Below are positions 14,024 to 17,549 of a DNA stretch of 17,549 nucleotides, in pieces (positions within the stretch are counted from its first letter, which is position 1; each line of letters starts with the position of its first letter). Made by a program: the position numbers and the translations under genes. Source of the DNA: DASWHR01 sp036398095 (lineage in GTDB: Bacteria; Actinomycetota; AC-67). The DNA lies in NCBI GenBank assembly GCA_036398095.1, contig DASWHR010000145.1, forward strand, positions 1 through 17,549. The letters are read 5' to 3'. Under the pieces are notes generated by a model. The model was given only the letters and a program-made list of their open reading frames with translations. It made no database searches and was not told the DNA's origin.

Positions 14024-14058
14024 AGGCGGTCCGCCTTGCCCCCGGTCCGCCGGGCGGA
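14024..14058. promoter_or_regulatory. Two adjacent 13-bp inverted repeats, candidate operators
   Basis: AGGCGG-T-CCGCCT (14024-14036) and TCCGCC-G-GGCGGA (14046-14058) are both perfect. Their centres (14030 and 14052) are 22 bp apart, two helical turns. The first ends at the -35 hexamer and the second fills most of the -35/-10 spacer of the lipoprotein promoter, where a repressor or MerR-like activator would sit. Confidence 0.4.
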
Positions 14059-14064
14059 TAGCAT
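14036..14064 (+). promoter_or_regulatory. Promoter candidate for the lipoprotein-LCP operon
   Basis: TTGCCC (14036-14041) and TAGCAT (14059-14064) are separated by 17 bases. The ATG at 14075 is 10 bases past the -10 box with no Shine-Dalgarno, so the leader would be very short. Confidence 0.5.
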
Positions 14065-14074
14065 TCGCGAGCCG

Positions 14075-14695
14075 ATGCTCCCCCTGCTTACCCGCTCCTC
14101 TTTCCGCGCGCTTCGGGCATTCCTGATTCTGGTAATTGCCGCCCTGGGCGCCTGCTCCGGCTCGCCCGGAGGCGGGGACGAGGTCGTCCAGATTTCCTTC
14201 GACGACACGATCGAGATCGTAACGGCCAGTGGGGAGGCGCCCGGCGATGCACCCGGGGACGCACGGGGTCAGGGCGAAGCGATCGTGTCGATGATCACCG
14301 ATTGGTACCAGCAGGCGTTCCTGGACCCGGCCGGCTGGCGCGATCCGAAATTCCCCGAGATCGCCGGCCTGTTCGCCGGTGACGCGCGCACGAAGGTCGA
14401 AACAGAGATCGAGTCGGTCACGATCGGCGACGCCCGCGACGAGGTTCGCTCGGTCAAGCCCGACGAAGCCGAGGTCGCCGTCACGATCTACGTCGGCGAG
14501 GACGGCCGCACCGACTACGCCGTGGCCGACGTCTCGTTCCACGGGACCGGCGCGCTGAAGAAGGACGGCGTGCCGCTCACCATCGTTCAGAAGGCGGTCT
14601 ACTTCCTCCGGCTCGAAGTGGGCGGCTGGCGGATCTTCGCCTACCAGGCCCGAAACGACCAGGCGCAGAACCCGCCGCCGGGAGCGGCGCCGTGA
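14075..14695 (+). CDS. Secreted lipoprotein, NTF2-like domain likely
   Basis: This 206-residue protein has a basic N-terminus, a hydrophobic core (16-25) and a lipobox ending LGAC with lipidated C27, so it should be anchored on the outer face of the membrane. An acidic/Gly-rich linker (28-68) precedes a domain of about 130 residues: a helix with ITDWYQQAF, then strands ending VYFLRLEVGGWRIFAYQA. That strand ending and the size suggest an NTF2-like fold; this is inference, and I do not recognise the exact family. Its GTGA junction with the LCP gene (four-base overlap) means coupled translation and suggests a role alongside cell-wall polymer attachment. The start is set by the promoter at 14036-14064. 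Confidence 0.75.
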   Translation: MLPLLTRSSFRALRAFLILVIAALGACSGSPGGGDEVVQISFDDTIEIVTASGEAPGDAPGDARGQGEAIVSMITDWYQQAFLDPAGWRDPKFPEIAGLFAGDARTKVETEIESVTIGDARDEVRSVKPDEAEVAVTIYVGEDGRTDYAVADVSFHGTGALKKDGVPLTIVQKAVYFLRLEVGGWRIFAYQARNDQAQNPPPGAAP

Positions 14696-15792
14696 TCCGG
14701 CGACTTTCGCCCGCTCGCCGTCTTGCGCTGCTCGCGATGGCGACGCTGCTCGCGTCGATCGCGGCGTGGAGCATGCTGTCACTGTCGCCGGCGTCGGGAC
14801 AGGACAAGCCGGTGCGGATCCGTCGCACCCACAACGGGTTCTACCGGCCCGAGCCGAACCGGCCGGTCTTCATTCTCGTGCTCGGTTCGGACGCGGGTTC
14901 GCCTCGCTACAAGCGTGAGGGTCCGGCCGATCGGGGCCGCGCCGACTCGATTCACATCATCGCGATCAACCCGGAACGCAAGTCCGGCACTATCGTCGGT
15001 ATCCCGCGTGACACCTACGTCAACGTGCGCGGCTACGGCGGCCGCATCAACGGGGCGCTCGCCGCCGGCGGCGTCGATCGGATGGTCGACGTCGTCGAGC
15101 AGTTCTCCGGCCTGACGATGGACTACTCGATGCTGGTTTCCTTCGAAGGCTTCGAAGACATGGTCAACGAACTCGGCGGCGTCGTGGTCGACATCCCCTA
15201 CAAGATCACCGACCGCTATTCGCGCTCGGACTTCGACAAGGGCCAGCAGGTGCTCGGCGGATTCCAAGCGCTCGCATTCGCGCGGAACCGGCACGACGCC
15301 CCGCGCGGAGACTTCTCCCGGTCGGAGAACCAGGGGTTGATCATGCTGGGCGCGCTTCGCCGCGCGCGCGCCGAGACGTTCGACGATCCCGGCAAGTTCA
15401 TGCACTACCTGCGGATCTTCTTCAAGTACGTGGACACCGACCTCTCGGTCGACGAGGCGCTGCAACTGGGGATGATCGCGACCCGCATTCAGACGACCGA
15501 CATCGACAACGTCGTCATCGACGGGTATCCGACCGCGCTTCCCGACGGGGCGAGCGTCGTTCGCACTACCAAGAACGCGGACCGTCTTTTCGAAGACATC
15601 GCTCCCGACGCGATCATCGACGACCCGACCGTCCTCGATCCCGGACCGCGACCGGCGTTGCCCCGAGAAACCGAAGAGCCCCTTCCCGAGCCCGAGCCCT
15701 CGGACGACGGCTCGCCTTCGCCTTCGCCATCACCATCGCCGTCGGCCTCGGCCTCGGCCGAGGCGACTCCGGAGCCGTCCCCCTCTCCCTGA
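14692..15792 (+). CDS. LytR-CpsA-Psr (LCP) family cell-wall glycopolymer ligase
   Basis: This 366-residue protein has a short basic N-terminus and a membrane anchor (about 8-33), then an extracytoplasmic LCP domain (about 60-245). LCP enzymes move undecaprenyl-phosphate-linked glycopolymers such as arabinogalactan or teichoic acids onto peptidoglycan. Key family features are seen: FILVLGSDA, RADSIHIIAIN, the IPRDTYV loop, RINGALAAGG, a GFEDMVNELGGVVVDI core and AFARNRHDAPRGDFSRSENQG with its conserved Arg and Asp. A C-terminal region of about 45 residues is rich in Pro, Glu and Ser, with SP repeats at about 343-366, likely a disordered wall-spanning tail. The GTG start overlaps the upstream stop by four bases. 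Confidence 0.9.
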   Translation: MIRRLSPARRLALLAMATLLASIAAWSMLSLSPASGQDKPVRIRRTHNGFYRPEPNRPVFILVLGSDAGSPRYKREGPADRGRADSIHIIAINPERKSGTIVGIPRDTYVNVRGYGGRINGALAAGGVDRMVDVVEQFSGLTMDYSMLVSFEGFEDMVNELGGVVVDIPYKITDRYSRSDFDKGQQVLGGFQALAFARNRHDAPRGDFSRSENQGLIMLGALRRARAETFDDPGKFMHYLRIFFKYVDTDLSVDEALQLGMIATRIQTTDIDNVVIDGYPTALPDGASVVRTTKNADRLFEDIAPDAIIDDPTVLDPGPRPALPRETEEPLPEPEPSDDGSPSPSPSPSPSASASAEATPEPSPSP

Positions 15793-15829
15793 CGTCGCCG
15801 CCGTTTCAGGGGGCCGAAGCAAGGGAAGG

Positions 15830-15860
15830 ACTCGTTTTGGCCGGATTCCGGCCGGCGAGT
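15830..15860. terminator. Hairpin between LCP and CAP genes
   Basis: ACTCG (15830-15834) pairs with CGAGT (15856-15860), and GGCCGG (15839-15844) with CCGGCC (15848-15853) around an ATT loop; TTTT opposes GG as an internal bulge. It may end the LCP message or be part of the CAP gene leader. No T tract follows. Confidence 0.4.
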
Positions 15861-15908
15861 GCAAGATGCGCGCCCGGTTCGCGTCGAGGCATGCAGGAGG
15901 GAGACCGC

Positions 15909-16787
15909 ATGCGTTCACATTTGAAGGTGCTTGCCGTGCTGATCGCGGCCTTCGCGATCGCGCTGGCGGCGGCCCTGCCCGCCCTCGGCGAATCCGACGC
16001 CGGCCGGCTCGCGCACCTGCACGACCGAACGCGAAGCGAGCACCGGCTTTCCTCTTTGGCGCGCGCAGGGGACCTGACCGGCGACGCCCAATCCCACGCC
16101 GAACGGATGGCCGCCCGCGGCGAGATCTACCACTCGGGCCGAGCCTCGCAACTCGACGGCTGGTATGCGCTGGGCGAGAACGTCGGCTGGGCGAGCACGG
16201 TGGACGAGGTCTTCGACATGTTCATGGACTCGGCATCGCATCGCGACAACATCCTGTACGCCTCATGGGATTCGATCGGCGTGGGCGTCGCGCCCGGCGA
16301 AGGCGGCGAGGTCTACGTTTCGGTGCTGTTCGGCGATCGCGCCGAGGCGCGCGCCGCGCAGCCGCGCCGCGCGCGTCCCCCAGCCAAGAACCCGGCCAAG
16401 AAGGCGCCGGCCAAGAGCCAAGAGCGCAAGCGCGTCCCGGCGCCGGCGATACCCGCCCCGTCGACGCGCGCGACGCCGGCCCCCACGCCCGAGCCGTCCG
16501 CCGCGCTTCCCGCCGCCCCGCCGCCGGCCGCCTCGGCGCCGCCGCTGCCGGCCGAGCCGCAGCCCTCGGACGCAAGCCGCGCGCTGGGCGTGCTGCTCTC
16601 GATCGAGCGCGAGCACGTCGCGCCCCGCCCGACCGAAGCTGCCGCCATCGGCGGCGTGTCGGCCGGCGTCGCGCAGCAGCGCTTCTCCGAATCGGACGCC
16701 GAACGCCGGCGAGACGCCGAAGCGTCCGAACAAGGCACGGCCGCGCGCAGTCTGGGCGGCGTCGCTCGCTGCGCCTGGTCCTGCTAG
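15909..16787 (+). CDS. Secreted CAP (SCP/PR-1-like) domain protein with Ala/Pro/Lys-rich C-terminal extension
   Basis: This 292-residue protein starts with a signal peptide (1 to about 27, likely cleaved after ALG). A CAP domain follows to about 145: LHDRTRSEHRLSSL, AQSHAERMAARGEIYHSG, LGENVGWAS and SASHRDNIL...WDSIGVGV, which includes both conserved His and the acidic GEN. Bacterial CAP proteins are exported and their activity is mostly unknown. From about 155 there is a Lys/Ala/Pro stretch (PAKNPAKKAPAK), then a long Pro/Ala-rich linker and an unassigned end with two Cys in the last five residues. GGAGGGAG ends six bases before ATG 15909, the best ribosome site in this area, so the open frame from 15837 is not used. 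Neighbouring LCP and lipoprotein genes suggest a cell-envelope role. Confidence 0.85.
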   Translation: MRSHLKVLAVLIAAFAIALAAALPALGESDAGRLAHLHDRTRSEHRLSSLARAGDLTGDAQSHAERMAARGEIYHSGRASQLDGWYALGENVGWASTVDEVFDMFMDSASHRDNILYASWDSIGVGVAPGEGGEVYVSVLFGDRAEARAAQPRRARPPAKNPAKKAPAKSQERKRVPAPAIPAPSTRATPAPTPEPSAALPAAPPPAASAPPLPAEPQPSDASRALGVLLSIEREHVAPRPTEAAAIGGVSAGVAQQRFSESDAERRRDAEASEQGTAARSLGGVARCAWSC

Positions 16788-16833
16788 AACCCGCCCGCGC
16801 GCAGCCGCGGCCCGCGGCGTCGGCCGGCGGCGA

Positions 16834-16839
16834 TACGAT
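16834..16839 (+). promoter_or_regulatory. Candidate -10 box for the helicase (leaderless)
   Basis: TACGAT is followed by six bases and then GTG at 16846, the typical distance for a leaderless transcript starting at the initiation codon. No -35 match and no Shine-Dalgarno are visible. Confidence 0.45.
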
Positions 16840-16845
16840 CCACAC

Positions 16846-17549
16846 GTGGATCCCCTCGCCTTCCTCGACCGGCTCCGCGACGCGCATCCCGACGCGCTCG
16901 CGCACGTCGAGCGGATCCCCGAGCGGCGCGCCGCCACCGCCGACGTCACCTTCGCGCCCGAGATCTCGGTCCGGCTGAAGAAGTCCGGCATCGAACGGCT
17001 CTGGTCGCATCAAGCCGAAGCGCTTATGCATTTGCGCGCCGGCCGGCACACGGCCGTCGCGACGGGCACGGCAAGCGGCAAGAGCTTGTGCTATCAGCTC
17101 GCCACACTCGAGCGGCTCGCGGCGAATCCGAAGGCCACCGCGCTGTATCTGTTCCCCACCAAGGCGCTCGCACAGGATCAGTTGCGGCACCTTCGCGAGT
17201 TCGCGGCGACATGGGTGCGGGCGGCGGTCTATGACGGGGACACCTCTCCGGCGGACCGTCAATGGATCAAGCGCAACGCGAACCTGATCGTGTCAAACCC
17301 CGACATGCTGCATTTCGGGGTGCTGCCGCAGTCCGACAAGTGGGCGGCGTTTCTGGCGAACCTGTCGCTCGTCGTCGTCGACGAGATGCACACGTTCCGG
17401 GGCGTGTTCGGCTCGCACGTCGCGAACGTGCTGCGACGCGTCCGGCGGCTCGCGGCCGCGCGCGGCGCTCATCCGGTCTTCGCGTGCGCGTCGGCGACGA
17501 TCGGCAATCCGGGCGAGCTGGCCGCCCGGCTGACCGGACTCGACTTCGA
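16846..17549 (+). CDS. YprA/MrfA-type DEAD/DEAH-box helicase, N-terminal part (cut by window end)
   Basis: The frame from GTG 16846 is open to the window end (234 codons plus two bases). It shows a superfamily 2 RecA-like domain: a Q-motif-like LWSHQAEAL at about 52-60, Walker A TGTASGKS at 73-80, LFPTKALAQDQ (motif Ia), SNPDMLHFGVLP, motif II DEMH at 179-182 with MHTFRGVFGSHVANVLRR, and motif III SAT at 216-218. The TGTASGKSLCYQL and HTFRGVFGSHVANVLRRVRR segments mark the YprA/MrfA group, whose B. subtilis member is a 3'-to-5' helicase in mitomycin-lesion repair; members usually carry a C-terminal DUF1998 zinc domain, here beyond the window. DEMH replaces the more usual DEVH/DEAH. The GTG start is supported by the -10 box six bases upstream. 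Confidence 0.88.
   Translation, partial: MDPLAFLDRLRDAHPDALAHVERIPERRAATADVTFAPEISVRLKKSGIERLWSHQAEALMHLRAGRHTAVATGTASGKSLCYQLATLERLAANPKATALYLFPTKALAQDQLRHLREFAATWVRAAVYDGDTSPADRQWIKRNANLIVSNPDMLHFGVLPQSDKWAAFLANLSLVVVDEMHTFRGVFGSHVANVLRRVRRLAAARGAHPVFACASATIGNPGELAARLTGLDF

Noticed and set aside
15862..15867. CAAGAT as a -10 box for the CAP gene
   Set aside because: The best upstream hexamer (TTGGCC) is 19 bases away and lies within a hairpin; the match is too weak to call.
16350..16787. A frameshift in the CAP protein tail, because the end is unusual and another frame is open to 16978
   Set aside because: Third codon positions stay G+C-rich in the chosen frame to its stop, and the other frame gives an Arg-rich translation without features that overlaps the helicase start.

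Overview
The window is high-G+C bacterial DNA, best matched to an actinobacterium-like lineage; a little-studied Actinomycetota branch is my inference. The reasons are the high G+C third codon positions, several genes with a -10-like hexamer 6-11 bases before the start codon and no Shine-Dalgarno (leaderless style), and a potassium-permease/TrkA/TrkA/OB-fold order resembling the one I recall around ceoB-ceoC in Mycobacterium (not checked by a search). No tRNA, rRNA, CRISPR array, insertion sequence or phage gene was found. Fourteen genes are supported, two of them cut by the window edges, and no gene-free gap exceeds 200 bases.

Layout. 1-678 (minus) is the N-terminal part of a secreted YVTN-type beta-propeller. 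852-1838 (minus) is a two-gene unit, a YjbQ/UPF0047 protein followed by an HD-domain hydrolase. 1921-10813 is a potassium island. It holds a KimA-type K+ transporter (plus), a convergent KdpE-like regulator and KdpD-like kinase (minus), a second KimA-type transporter (plus), two TrkA/RCK proteins and a hemolysin III-type membrane protein (plus). 10810-13879 (minus) holds a small OB-fold protein and a membrane pyrophosphatase with a histone H1-like C-terminal tail. 14075-16787 (plus) is an envelope group: a lipoprotein, an LCP-family glycopolymer ligase and a secreted CAP-domain protein. 16846-17549 (plus) begins a YprA/MrfA-type DEAD/DEAH helicase.

How the genes may work together. The two KimA paralogs are the only obvious K+ pores; no kdpFABC, trkH or ktrB is present. 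Both carry a cytosolic tail made of two homologous Usp-like repeats. The kinase lacks the N-terminal KdpD and Usp sensor region of true KdpD. The divergent region between the kinase and kimA2 holds four (C/G)YTCAC(A/G) half-sites spaced 11-21-11 bp, a geometry typical of OmpR/PhoB-family regulators, so the two-component pair may control this locus directly. The TrkA pair has its own promoter-like sequence inside the end of kimA2 and may gate the KimA proteins.

The most unusual single item is the pyrophosphatase. It carries the K+-independent GNTTKA signature, an apparent 17th membrane helix and a cytosolic-looking tail of about 53 residues that is about 40% Lys/Arg with no acidic residue. All functional linkage is inference from sequence and gene order.
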